From an uncultured Saprospiraceae bacterium (GTDB lineage: Bacteria > Bacteroidota > Bacteroidia > Chitinophagales > Saprospiraceae), in assembly GCA_937923465.1 (NCBI GenBank), contig CALDUB010000016.1, positions 1 to 38,810 on the forward strand: a stretch of 38,810 nucleotides of DNA, read 5' to 3'. The notes beneath the pieces are model-generated. The model saw only the letters and a program-made list of their open reading frames with translations, did no database searches and had not been told where the DNA came from. Positions 10,901 through 19,667 of the stretch are shown piece after piece. Made by a program: the position numbers and the translations under genes. The stretch's first letter is position 1, and every line of letters begins with the position of its first letter.

Positions 10901-11206
10901 TAATTCATCTAAAGTGACACCTTCAGATAACATAATGTCAACTACATTAGAGGCACCGACAGCAACTGCTTGCTCTTCGTAACCTGTGTAGCTTACAGTT
11001 AACATATTACTTCCTTCAGGTACTTTGATTGAATACTTACCGTCAATGTCAGTAACAGTACCAGAGGATGTTCCTTTTACGAGTATACTAGCACCAATTA
11101 ACGGCTCGCTGTCCGAATCGGTTACCATACCCGTAACAGTTCTTTGTGCCAGCGCGAAGCTAACAGCAAACAGAACCATACTAAGAGATAGCAAAAGTTT
11201 TTTCAT
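7964..11206 (-). CDS. SusC/RagA family TonB-linked outer-membrane protein
   Basis: Carboxypeptidase-regulatory-like domain (VTGMVTDSDSEPLIGASILVKGTSSGTVTDIDGKYSI), plug (LQGKIAGVQIQGSPSTLGGSSRITIRGANSF...PLFVVDGIPI), beta-barrel to the terminal LSFKL. Confidence 0.95.
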   Translation of the reverse strand: MKKLLLSLSMVLFAVSFALAQRTVTGMVTDSDSEPLIGASILVKGTSSGTVTDIDGKYSIKVPEGSNMLTVSYTGYEEQAVAVGASNVVDIMLSEGVTLDELVVTALGISREQKSLGYAVQEIGGDELSDSRETNVVNSLQGKIAGVQIQGSPSTLGGSSRITIRGANSFLGENQPLFVVDGIPIDNSNFSDNSQQRGFGDDTAPYDYGNMAQDINPENIASLTVLKGGAASALYGSRGANGVIIITTKDGSGQKKGLGVEVNSSIAWDQVNNLLPHQSRYGGGDILDTESGFDEVIIDGVTQLVPIYAKDGSWGPKLDGQMVRHWDSWDPQSANFGELRPWSAPSAGYEEFFETGVTVQNGVAISGASDKASFRMGYTNLDQSGTLPNAELQRNSLSFNSSLQATDKLKVNIVGNYVRTDAENRNVTGYNNANPLQAFTQWWQTQLDVDRLRNSEWTSGQQNTWNSVGVTKDADNNFLGYNADPRFFDNPFWVRDNYLQEDTRNRFYGNINLTYELTENLSVTGRTGTDFYQFSTRQGIPIASVETAEYSEVERRFQENNTEVRLNYNNTFGDFSLNGSVGGNSMRQFVRSTTSQTVGGLSLENYYNIRNSRSNATVETDEANKAINSVFAFASLGYKNFLYLDVTGRNDWSSTLDPNNNSFFYPSASVSAVFTDMPGVDLGVISFAKARVSWAQVGNDTDPYRVYDVYDPQIPNQGTFSRYSLPNAKNNLLLQNELTTEYEVGIDVRLFKNRLGIDAAYYTRTTVDQIFEVPASATTGFTSRFLNAGEMRNSGIELVLSGTPIKTNDFSWDLGVNFTTLNNEVVSLADGVESIAIGGTWAADLRVAEGFGYMALFGQDYIRENYEEDAEGNITRNEGRPTVNEDGIYNFTDERVYLGSAIADFVGGISTALNYKGFSLSALLDFQKGGVVHSTSLQWAKYSGMLDETVTFNGVDDIRETGLILPGVKADGSENDIAIMDPQNNYFQSQWRVAAPNVYDASFLKLREVRLGYTLPNSVFGNTSLRDMRISVYGRNLAILSADLPHLDPQGVNGAGNAQGLENAQIPSTRTIGVNLSFKL

Positions 11207-11321
11207 ACTAATTCAGTTTTAATACTTAAAAATGTGAGAAAAATTGATGAGACCTAAATTTGTATTTTTTGAGAAAACATCTATTGAGAAAACAGATGCA
11301 GATACATATAATTTAGTTCAA

Positions 11322-11350
11322 CAAATTTATTAAATAAGAAAATCTATCAA
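11322..11350 (-). promoter_or_regulatory. Putative susC promoter TTG-N18-TAAATTTG
   Basis: CAAATTTA at 11322-11329 and CAA at 11348-11350 on the plus strand read as -7 and -33 on the minus strand; ~116 nt upstream of the susC ATG. Confidence 0.4.
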
Positions 11351-11360
11351 GATAGATTTT
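11339..11360. repeat. 22-nt perfect dyad overlapping the putative susC -33 element
   Basis: AAAATCTATC-AA-GATAGATTTT, 10-bp arms. Confidence 0.9.
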
Positions 11361-11830
11361 AAGTTTTTTTGAAAATTATTAATAACAGCAGAACCACTCT
11401 TCTGGTCTTTTATAAAAAATATTTGCTGTTAATGTCTGGTAAGTGTTTACGCTTTACTTATAAAAAAATATTGGTAATAAATTAAATTTTAAAGTGACTT
11501 ACTTCAATTATGGTGTTTTGAGTAAGATGTATTTATTTTTACTTAATCTAATGTAATTCTGCTTGTGTATATTGATGGGACTTTCTACAGTAAAGAACGA
11601 TGACTGCTTTTGATACGCTGCCCCTATTTGCTTGTTTTATTGTAAAATATTTTAATCTTGTGGCGCAAAGATATTTAAGTATTTCAATTTTTCAGCAAAA
11701 AATCAAAAAATGGTAATTTAAATACTTCTTATGTCAGCTCAAATCAATTATTTAGGTTTTTGTGTCTTGTTTGTAAAGTACTTAAAGGCTATTTCTGTCA
11801 CGTCCCTTAGAGGCAAATTTTAAAGGGTTT

Positions 11831-13513
11831 TTATTTTTTTACTAAAAATCTAGCTTTCTCTTCTCCATAGTTACCGTTTTTGTCAAAGCCTCGTACGATT
11901 ACTTCGTATTCAGTACAGTAATCAGAAGTATAAAAACTTAATTCACTATTCTTCTGATTTAAATGAGAATTCCAATATAGTGTAGAGCGAAAATCAGGAT
12001 AAGAGCTCGTCTTGTTTTGCTCTTCATAAATCACTTGCTTAAATGATTCAGAAGCGGCAACAGCTGTGTACTCTACAAAACTAGAAGCATTTGACCATTT
12101 ATAATCCGCAAAGTTGTTTGTATTTGTATACAGAGAAATAATTCCACTAAATAAATAATCCCCTAATATATAGTTAGAAGTAATGACATCTATTCGTTCT
12201 AGTTTTACAGGATTTATTTTTAATAAAGCTTCAATATCAACAATAGGGACATTATCTAAGAGTACTAAGGGGTTGTTTAGTGTTTGCTTTGTCTCTGGAC
12301 TAAAAATAGTCAGAGTACGCTCGTTTGCTCTGCCTTTTACACTTACCGCTGGGATAATGTCTCGAAATATTTCTTCTACAGAAGCTAGACCAATGTAATC
12401 AGCTATTTGAATAGTAATGTCTGGTTGGCTAAAATTTGAAAATGTTTGAATAGTATCCTCTGGATAAACTTGCTTGAGAGCCTTAGCTGGAAATGCTTTT
12501 GATAGTTGCTGCTGCAAAAACAAGTCTTCTATATAGGCATGTTGCAAGCTGTCAAAACTCAGTAGTTCTTTCTCAAAGCCCGAGAAGTCATTCGCGAAAT
12601 CACTTAATATCAATAATTCTGCTGCTGTCTTCTCCTTCGGTGTTCCAACGAACAATGTCTGCACCTCTTGTAAATTTGATAATTGAAATGTAAAAATGCC
12701 TTCTTCATTAGTTTGAGTCGCGTGAATTTGAGCCTTCTCTCCTAATGCGGAAATAATGCACTGGATATCTGCAAGAGGTTCTTGTGTTTCTGGATTTTGC
12801 AGTAAACCATATATCCCAAAACCTCTTAGCTCAGGAAGATATTTTAAGGTGTCTTCTTTTAGATTTGCCGATTGAGGTCTGAGGAAGTTATTTGTACTTA
12901 TACCCGCAGCCATTGGTCTAACGGATACGGATGCCGACACGAAATCTGTAGGAAAATCTATGTTTAGATTAACTTTTTCGCGCGGAGAATAGTTTTTTTT
13001 ATCTGTCGAGATAGAAAGTGGCGTATCTGATACTAGATTATTAGTCTCTATTCTATCATTATTTGACTTTATATCATTTCCTTCAGCTATGGAAATTCCA
13101 GCAGATTTTGGATTGATAATTTTTAAAGTTGTCAAATAGTAAATGCTCGCGTCAAAATTTCTCTGATAAGCTGTGTACGCGCGCAAATAGTAGTTATTCG
13201 TAGGCAATTCTTCTGGCACAATAATACTTCCCTGAGCTACGCCACCTTTCAAAGCATATTTTTTCTGAACGAAAACCTGATTTTTATGATTAAAAAGTTC
13301 AACATACAAAATCTTGCTAAGAGGACTTTCCAATACGCCTTCAGTTAAACAAAAAGCTTTAAAATAGACCTTTTCATTGGTTAGGTAAAGATTTCTATCA
13401 GTATGAAGAGTTACTTCTTCGGTAGGAAGGGGCATACTGTCCTTTTGCCCTAAAAGGCAAAAAGAGATAAATATTAACGGAAATAGAATGAAGTTTTTGT
13501 ATTGATTTTGCAT
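11831..13513 (-). CDS. Hypothetical protein with MG2-like N-terminal domain and degenerate TonB plug-like region
   Basis: VTLHTDRNLYLTNEKVYFKAFCLTEG...YYLRAYTAYQRNF (MG2-like); later LDNVPIVDIEALLKINPVKLERIDVITSNYILGDYLFSGIISLYTN resembles a TonB plug. Confidence 0.65.
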   Translation of the reverse strand: MQNQYKNFILFPLIFISFCLLGQKDSMPLPTEEVTLHTDRNLYLTNEKVYFKAFCLTEGVLESPLSKILYVELFNHKNQVFVQKKYALKGGVAQGSIIVPEELPTNNYYLRAYTAYQRNFDASIYYLTTLKIINPKSAGISIAEGNDIKSNNDRIETNNLVSDTPLSISTDKKNYSPREKVNLNIDFPTDFVSASVSVRPMAAGISTNNFLRPQSANLKEDTLKYLPELRGFGIYGLLQNPETQEPLADIQCIISALGEKAQIHATQTNEEGIFTFQLSNLQEVQTLFVGTPKEKTAAELLILSDFANDFSGFEKELLSFDSLQHAYIEDLFLQQQLSKAFPAKALKQVYPEDTIQTFSNFSQPDITIQIADYIGLASVEEIFRDIIPAVSVKGRANERTLTIFSPETKQTLNNPLVLLDNVPIVDIEALLKINPVKLERIDVITSNYILGDYLFSGIISLYTNTNNFADYKWSNASSFVEYTAVAASESFKQVIYEEQNKTSSYPDFRSTLYWNSHLNQKNSELSFYTSDYCTEYEVIVRGFDKNGNYGEEKARFLVKK

Positions 13514-13558
13514 TTGAGTTTTTTCTATTTTTCTACGTTATTTAGATAGCTCTCAATC

Positions 13559-14719
13559 CTACTCTTCCCAAAAATCAGGCTCTACCACATCTCCTCCGTC
13601 GTCTCGACAATCCAAACATCCAGGAGGCATCAATGCGCGACCCTCAGGACCGAGTGTTATATAGATAGGCCAATCCCCCGGAGGAGTAGAACCTATAAAT
13701 AAACCTCCATAAGCCATATAGTCATGTAAACAATCTCTATTAAAAAGCTCAGTTTCGGGTGGAGGATTAAAAAAAGTTCTTTTTTCTGTAACGCCTGCCA
13801 CGAGGAAAAAACCTAAAACGGGTTCATCTGGGTTGGCGACATTTTCAACATTACCCCTGATTTGATAAGGCTGAGTTGTGTACAATGCAGCGTCAGAAGA
13901 TAATTGAGCCGATATACCTGTCCAGAATTCATAAGCATCTTTACTTAATGAATATTGTTTTACCAAGGGACTATACCGTCTTGATATAGAAATATCAGCT
14001 GATTTAATGAAGTGCAGAGGAACGCCTTCTACTGCCGAGTCTACGAAATCAGCAGTACTGTATGTTGTTACATTACTAATCGTATCCGTGCGCCAACAAT
14101 TGAACAAAGACGAAGGAAAAGGAAACTCTGTAACGACACGGTCTGTAAATGTAAAATCAATTGGTGCACTTGCTTCATATCTAAATGTCGCCTCTGTTAA
14201 CCACATTAGATAAGTTGCTTCATCTCCAACAGGCTCACTATCTACATAAAATTGATAACCAGGAAACTCTGCATTGGCATCAACAAAATATTTGCTTTCG
14301 ACCTCTGCGTATACATCTGCAATAGCAGGTGCCGCTCTCAATAATTGGTAGCTAGATTCGTAACTGTCGCCTGTCGCTGTGACAATACTTAACTTATAAC
14401 TATTACCTGCGACTCCTTGTATTCCATCGCTAGCTGTTTGATACGCTCCAGCCGATGTTTCACTCAAAATTTCACTTTCTCCATTCTCTTCTATGATTTT
14501 CACTACCGCATTTTCCAAAGGAGTATACACTATTCGGTCTAAGTCTGAAGACAAAGAAAGCCGCACTTTATATGGTCCTAGTGCATCAGTTATCTGACCG
14601 TCTACCACCAAGTTGTTTTGAAAATCTGTGAGTTCAGGATAAAATCTTTCCGTGCAAGCTGGTACGAAAATCAAACAAGCCAAAAAGATAACTAGTACGG
14701 ATAAAATCTTGTAATTCAT
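13559..14719 (-). CDS. DUF4249 domain-containing lipoprotein
   Basis: MNYKILSVLVIFLACLIFVPACTERFYPELTDFQNNLVVDGQITDALGPYKVRLSLSS; start reset to 14719 because the track's 14851 overlaps the upstream gene. Confidence 0.8.
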   Translation of the reverse strand: MNYKILSVLVIFLACLIFVPACTERFYPELTDFQNNLVVDGQITDALGPYKVRLSLSSDLDRIVYTPLENAVVKIIEENGESEILSETSAGAYQTASDGIQGVAGNSYKLSIVTATGDSYESSYQLLRAAPAIADVYAEVESKYFVDANAEFPGYQFYVDSEPVGDEATYLMWLTEATFRYEASAPIDFTFTDRVVTEFPFPSSLFNCWRTDTISNVTTYSTADFVDSAVEGVPLHFIKSADISISRRYSPLVKQYSLSKDAYEFWTGISAQLSSDAALYTTQPYQIRGNVENVANPDEPVLGFFLVAGVTEKRTFFNPPPETELFNRDCLHDYMAYGGLFIGSTPPGDWPIYITLGPEGRALMPPGCLDCRDDGGDVVEPDFWEE

Positions 14720-14729
14720 TGTAAACCAA

Positions 14730-17522
14730 TTAGTTGTCATAGTTTCCGAATTTAAAGCTATAAGTGAGAGAAATGATTGGCTGTGCAAAAATGGAAGTTT
14801 TAAATCCTCTGACCAGTCCACTTTCTGATGTAAAGAATACGTTGTAGGCATTCTTTCTTCCTGTCATATTATAAACTGAAAGGACCCAAGAGCTGTGCAA
14901 TAGTTTTTCTTTTTTGAGGTTTCCTTCTACTTTTAAAGATAAATCTGTTCTGAAATAATCTGGCACTCGATACGCATTTCTGCTCGTGAAATTAATTAAA
15001 GGAATACCATTTTGAGTGTAAACTGTGGTTGGATAAGTGACGGGTCTGCCCGTTGCATAAACGATATTTGAAGACAAACTTACACGACGATTAAATTTAT
15101 AATTCAAAACTAAATTAGTCGCATGTGGCTTGTCGTAATTCGCATTATAAGACTCTCCAAAATTTATCTGTCCACCCGAGAAACCTTGGTCAACCGTCAC
15201 CGCCGAGGAGGAATAAGTATAGTTTACCCAACCATTGAGACGACCTTTTGACTTGCGCAGCATCAACTCCACGCCATAAGCATTCAAGTCGCCTTGTAAG
15301 ACATCTCGTTCTGGAAACTCATTGACCAACAATTCTGCACCGTCTCTATATTCAACCAGATTTTTGGTAGATTTATAATATCCTTCCACTGAAAATTCTG
15401 CCTTTTTATTAAATACTTTCGTGTAAATACCTACAGAATATTGGTCGCCACGCAGCGGGTCAATATTGTAGTCTGTCAGTTTCCATTTGTCAGTAGGAGC
15501 GAGGGCGATTGTATTGGAAAGAAGGAAAATATACTGATGTGTGCGATTGTAAGATGCTTTGAATGATAATTGTGGAGAAACCACATAACTCGCCCCAAGC
15601 CTATAATCTAATCCTGTATGCGTAGTAATGCGTTCGTTTTTTCCAAAATTAAGAGTGTCTATAATAGACGTAGGATTTTTGGCGACACCCTCCTGATATT
15701 GATACACTTTATTTGGTCCTAAAAAGGAGTAAAAATTATAGCGCAAGCCACCGATGAGCGTTAGAAATGGCGAAATTTTCCATTCATCACTCAGGAAAAT
15801 ACCACCTTCAAGCCCCTTTTCTTCTCCTAAAATAGTTTGCTCCACCAAGCTTTCTGCACCCGCTGGAGAAAATTCGCCTCTGTCTATATCGTAAATAATA
15901 GCATTAGCACCATAGGTAACTCTATGATTATCAGTAGGTAAGAGCGTAAAATTTAACTTCGCTTCTCTATGTTCTAAAACCGAAGTTTGGAAATAAGCTT
16001 CACGTGCTATCTCCTTGTTTTCAACCGAAAGCGCATTGCGGCTATAAATAACAGAGGCATCTACATTGTGTCTAGGACTGATGACACGAGATAAGATTGC
16101 AGAGCCGCCACTATTCTGGTTGTCAAATTGAGATTTTCCACCAAAGTTGATATCGTCCAAACTGTGATAACCGAAAATATTCAAGCTATTTTTCTCATTT
16201 AAATCAAAAGAGAGTTTACCCGTCGCATCACCAAAAAATATCTTACTTTGATTAAAATCAGGATTGTCAATTAAGTCCAAAATATAATTTGAATAAGTAG
16301 AACGGACTCCTAAAAGGAAACTACTTTTCTCTCTTTGCAACGGACCTTCCACCAGTACTCTACCCGTTATTGGGCTAATACCGCCACGAACTTTGTATTT
16401 TTCTTTATCACCAGTTTTTGCTTTTACATTAAAAACAGAAGCCAGTCTACCTCCAAACTCCGCAGGAATATTACTCTTTGACAAAGAAAATTCTTCCACT
16501 ACATCAGAATTAAAAGCAGAGAAAAAACCAAACAAATGCGAAGTGTTATAAACAGGAATATTATCAATGAGAAAAAGGTTTTGGTCAGCAGGACTCCCAC
16601 GAACATTAAAACCAGCGGCACCTTCACCGACACTCTGCACACCAGGTAGGAGCGTGGATACTTTCATAATGTCATTCTCTCCCAATACTAAAGGAATTTC
16701 CTTGATACTCTCCGTCGATAGTAATTCTGTTCCCATTTGTGTATTACGCACGCGGTCATTGCGAGAAGAAGTGACGACAATATCATCCAACAAAACCTCT
16801 TTACCTTCTAATATTATATCAAAATTTCCGTCAGAAAGCAAGTCGATACGCACTTCTTTTGTGCTACTATTGAGATTGTCAATCTTTAAATTATACTTCC
16901 CTTTTTTTAGCGTCAAAGTATAGAAACCGTCTATATCTGTAGCTGTACCTTGTCCCGTTTCAGATACAAAAATAGTAGCCCCAATCAAAGGTTCTTGACG
17001 TTCGTCGTACACATATCCTTGAAAGCTTGCAGAGCTTTTGTTTAGCCCCTTTTGTTTATCACCAATAGCGATAACAGAGGCAATGAAATTTTGATTAGTT
17101 ATCAAGAAATCATTATTAACTACTTGATTGTCAGTAGATTCTTCTTCCTTTTCTTGTAGCGTCGGATAAATACTAGTTGGAATTTCTGTCTTTAATATTT
17201 CATTTGGAGTCAAGAAAATATTACCATAGCGGTCTATTGTGGCATAGAGATTTTTAGTTTTCAGATAATCAGTTAAAAATTGCTGGAGAGCTAATTCCTG
17301 TTCTATTTTTACAATAGGTAAACCAAGCACAGATTCGGGCGAATAGTAATATTTTACGGCAAAATTTTGCTCTGTCTTTTCAGTAAATTCAGACCAAGTT
17401 AATCCATTATAAGAACTATCTAATCGATACGCAGTTTCCTGTGCCGACAAAGTAGATATGCCTTGGAGTAGGAATATGAACAAGCACAGAATATAGAGGG
17501 TGAAGTTATTTTTTTCTATCAT
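14730..17522 (-). CDS. TonB-dependent receptor with N-terminal STN-like and carboxypeptidase-regulatory-like domains
   Basis: STN-like N-terminus, FQGYVYDERQEPLIGATIFVSETGQGTATDIDGFYTLTLKKG, plug VLLGENDIMKVSTLLPGVQSVGEGAAGFNVRGSPADQNLFLIDNIPVYN-type segment, barrel ending SLTYSFKFG. Confidence 0.92.
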   Translation of the reverse strand: MIEKNNFTLYILCLFIFLLQGISTLSAQETAYRLDSSYNGLTWSEFTEKTEQNFAVKYYYSPESVLGLPIVKIEQELALQQFLTDYLKTKNLYATIDRYGNIFLTPNEILKTEIPTSIYPTLQEKEEESTDNQVVNNDFLITNQNFIASVIAIGDKQKGLNKSSASFQGYVYDERQEPLIGATIFVSETGQGTATDIDGFYTLTLKKGKYNLKIDNLNSSTKEVRIDLLSDGNFDIILEGKEVLLDDIVVTSSRNDRVRNTQMGTELLSTESIKEIPLVLGENDIMKVSTLLPGVQSVGEGAAGFNVRGSPADQNLFLIDNIPVYNTSHLFGFFSAFNSDVVEEFSLSKSNIPAEFGGRLASVFNVKAKTGDKEKYKVRGGISPITGRVLVEGPLQREKSSFLLGVRSTYSNYILDLIDNPDFNQSKIFFGDATGKLSFDLNEKNSLNIFGYHSLDDINFGGKSQFDNQNSGGSAILSRVISPRHNVDASVIYSRNALSVENKEIAREAYFQTSVLEHREAKLNFTLLPTDNHRVTYGANAIIYDIDRGEFSPAGAESLVEQTILGEEKGLEGGIFLSDEWKISPFLTLIGGLRYNFYSFLGPNKVYQYQEGVAKNPTSIIDTLNFGKNERITTHTGLDYRLGASYVVSPQLSFKASYNRTHQYIFLLSNTIALAPTDKWKLTDYNIDPLRGDQYSVGIYTKVFNKKAEFSVEGYYKSTKNLVEYRDGAELLVNEFPERDVLQGDLNAYGVELMLRKSKGRLNGWVNYTYSSSAVTVDQGFSGGQINFGESYNANYDKPHATNLVLNYKFNRRVSLSSNIVYATGRPVTYPTTVYTQNGIPLINFTSRNAYRVPDYFRTDLSLKVEGNLKKEKLLHSSWVLSVYNMTGRKNAYNVFFTSESGLVRGFKTSIFAQPIISLTYSFKFGNYDN

Positions 17523-17590
17523 AAACAGTCGTCGTTATTTTTTACTAAAATCTCCTTTAGACTTGTTATTTTATAAGGGTAATAAGTCTT

Positions 17591-18289
17591 TTATTTAACG
17601 AAACTCATCAGTCGCATTAACTCAGGTAAAGAAGCCTTCTTAAATCGAATTTTCTCCTTTTTAGCAAATCGAATAATCTTCTTCTTTTGATTAGGAAACA
17701 AAGCTGCGAAATCTTTCAAAGAAGAAACTCCTATCTCCTTACCCGACAGCAGGACAGAATAACTGACCTGTGGTTCAGTATATTTACCATTTGGATATTT
17801 TTCAGAAAACTGGCTTAGGAAACTAACTTTTTGCAGGCGATAAAAAGTGAATGCGCCTTTATAGATGCGTTCTACATATCCTTTATTCTCTTTAAATGCT
17901 GGGATATTCTGTTTGCTAATGAAGAAATGCTGCCCAATAGAAAAAGAGTCTACAATATTATCGTTTAGAACGATTTCGAATGGAACGCCATTTTGTAAAG
18001 TCGTGGAGAGAATTAAGTCATCGGTCTCTAAGTTATAACGTAGAGTTTGTTGTTCGAATACTTCCCCTTTTGTAAATATGGTTCCTATTTTTTCTATTTC
18101 GGGATGAAAGAAAGGAGAACCTGCTGCATTCATTTTCTTTTGCACAAAAGGTCTTCCATTGACTAGCGCGTCATTTGTACTTAATTGTACATTTGTATAG
18201 TCAATTACAGCATTTACAGCAGAAGAGCTACTTTGGGCAATTGAGCACAGAGGGAATAATAGCAGTAGAAAGGACTGCAGATACTTCAT
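17591..18289 (-). CDS. Hypothetical secreted protein
   Basis: MKYLQSFLLLLFPLCSIAQS signal peptide; start at 18289 preferred over 18328. Confidence 0.65.
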   Translation of the reverse strand: MKYLQSFLLLLFPLCSIAQSSSSAVNAVIDYTNVQLSTNDALVNGRPFVQKKMNAAGSPFFHPEIEKIGTIFTKGEVFEQQTLRYNLETDDLILSTTLQNGVPFEIVLNDNIVDSFSIGQHFFISKQNIPAFKENKGYVERIYKGAFTFYRLQKVSFLSQFSEKYPNGKYTEPQVSYSVLLSGKEIGVSSLKDFAALFPNQKKKIIRFAKKEKIRFKKASLPELMRLMSFVK

Positions 18290-18407
18290 GTAAATATGTT
18301 TTAACAGTAGGTGAATTAGAAAATTCAAAATTAAAACGTTTTACACAAAATCAGGAAGTAAATTAGAAAAATATTGGTCAGATGATAACCTAAAGTAAAA
18401 ACAGCAC

Positions 18408-18845
18408 CTAAGGAACGGTGATAGAATATTCATATGTATCTTTTTCAGAAGAACTAGTATAAGAATAGGTAATAACCTGTTCTACAGGAGGAACAATCTC
18501 TACTTTTTTTACTTCCGCCTCCTTTGGTAATCGAAAATGTATCTGCAAGGTCTTATGAAAAATCAACTTGCCTGCTCGATTTTTCGGCATTTCAAATTTG
18601 AACAAGCCAATGATTCGTTTTGCTTCTTCATCACAATGTTCTCCAATTCCCTTTACCACCTTAATATTAAATGTTTTGCCAGTACGGTCAATAGAGTAGC
18701 GCAGATGTACCGTCCCTTCTATTTTTTCTTTTAGTGCATCTTGAGGGTAGCGCATATTTTCAGAAACAAAAGCGCGCAAAGCCTTCATACCTCCTTTAAA
18801 AGCAGGTGATTTAATAAATTTTCCTTTATTTCTCTCGTTCTTCAT
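18408..18845 (-). CDS. TonB C-terminal domain protein lacking an N-terminal membrane anchor
   Basis: PAFKGGMKALRAFVSENMRYPQDALKEKIEGTVHLRYSIDRTGKTFNIKVVKGIGEHCDEEAKRIIGLFKF...HFRLP matches the TonB C-terminal pattern; no hydrophobic N-terminal helix. Confidence 0.7.
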   Translation of the reverse strand: MKNERNKGKFIKSPAFKGGMKALRAFVSENMRYPQDALKEKIEGTVHLRYSIDRTGKTFNIKVVKGIGEHCDEEAKRIIGLFKFEMPKNRAGKLIFHKTLQIHFRLPKEAEVKKVEIVPPVEQVITYSYTSSSEKDTYEYSITVP

Positions 18846-19023
18846 TATCGTAAGTCGTCTTTTTAATGTGCAAGTAACAAGTTTAATGAACATACGCTAA
18901 ATATAAGGCTATTGTTCAATTAATTGATAGCTCTGTAACCAACGAATATTCTGTGTAAATAAAGCGCAAAAAATAGACAGAAAAAATCTCACCCGAATCT
19001 AAGCAATCTATCAAAAAAACACG

Positions 19024-19031
19024 TACCTTTG
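19024..19031 (+). promoter_or_regulatory. Putative -7 element TACCTTTG upstream of rpsU
   Basis: Exact TAnnTTTG match ~150 nt upstream of rpsU; no TTG at the expected -33 position. Confidence 0.45.
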
Positions 19032-19180
19032 CCGACCGTTTGGAAAAGCGGATGCAATACTAATATACGATAAATCAGATTTTTCGAACCTAGTTTAACT
19101 CATTGTATTCATTATCAATAAGTTAGCTTTAACTGAAAAAAGGATTTGATTTTATCATCATTTAATAAAGGAGTTTTTTT

Positions 19181-19372
19181 ATGTTAATTATTGATGTCAA
19201 AGACGGTGAAAACATCGACCGCGTTTTAAAAAAATACAAGCGTAAATTTGAGCGCGCAGGCTTCATGAAAGAATTGCGTCGTAGAAAGCACTTCACAAAA
19301 CCATCTGTGACACGTCGCGGTGAATTGTTGAAAGCAGCTTACAAAGCAGAAAAATACGGTACGCACTCATAA
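19181..19372 (+). CDS. rpsU: 30S ribosomal protein S21
   Basis: MLIIDVKDGENIDRVLKKYKRKFERAGFMKELRRRKHFTKPSVTRRGELLKAAYK. Confidence 0.96.
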   Translation: MLIIDVKDGENIDRVLKKYKRKFERAGFMKELRRRKHFTKPSVTRRGELLKAAYKAEKYGTHS

Positions 19373-19604
19373 TTTGTAAATACCCTGTTAAGTAAGTGTC
19401 CGTATACGTTTAAATCATTTTGAAGGTTTCAACAAAATAAAATTTAATCTATACAACTTGACATTATCTGTCCTTTGTTATACTTTAGTTGTGAATTAAA
19501 TCACAGCGTACTTCCAAAGCAATGAAAAAATAACGAACCAAATTTTGTTCGGCATTTTTAGTAAGAAAATAGTTATTTTAGTTGAAAACTAAAGAAATTT
19601 AACT

Positions 19605-19619
19605 TTTCACATTGTGAAA
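19605..19619. repeat. Perfect dyad TTTCACA-T-TGTGAAA upstream of xerC-like gene
   Basis: 7-bp arms, directly upstream of a TATATTTG (-7-like) at 19624-19631. Confidence 0.85.
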
Positions 19620-19667
19620 TAACTATATTTGAAGAGAGGAAGTTTTAACAAGTATTAGAGACAGAGG

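Noticed and set aside
14720-14851. N-terminal extension of the DUF4249 ORF
   Set aside because: Overlaps the end of the upstream TonB receptor gene; ATG at 14719 gives a lipoprotein signal sequence.
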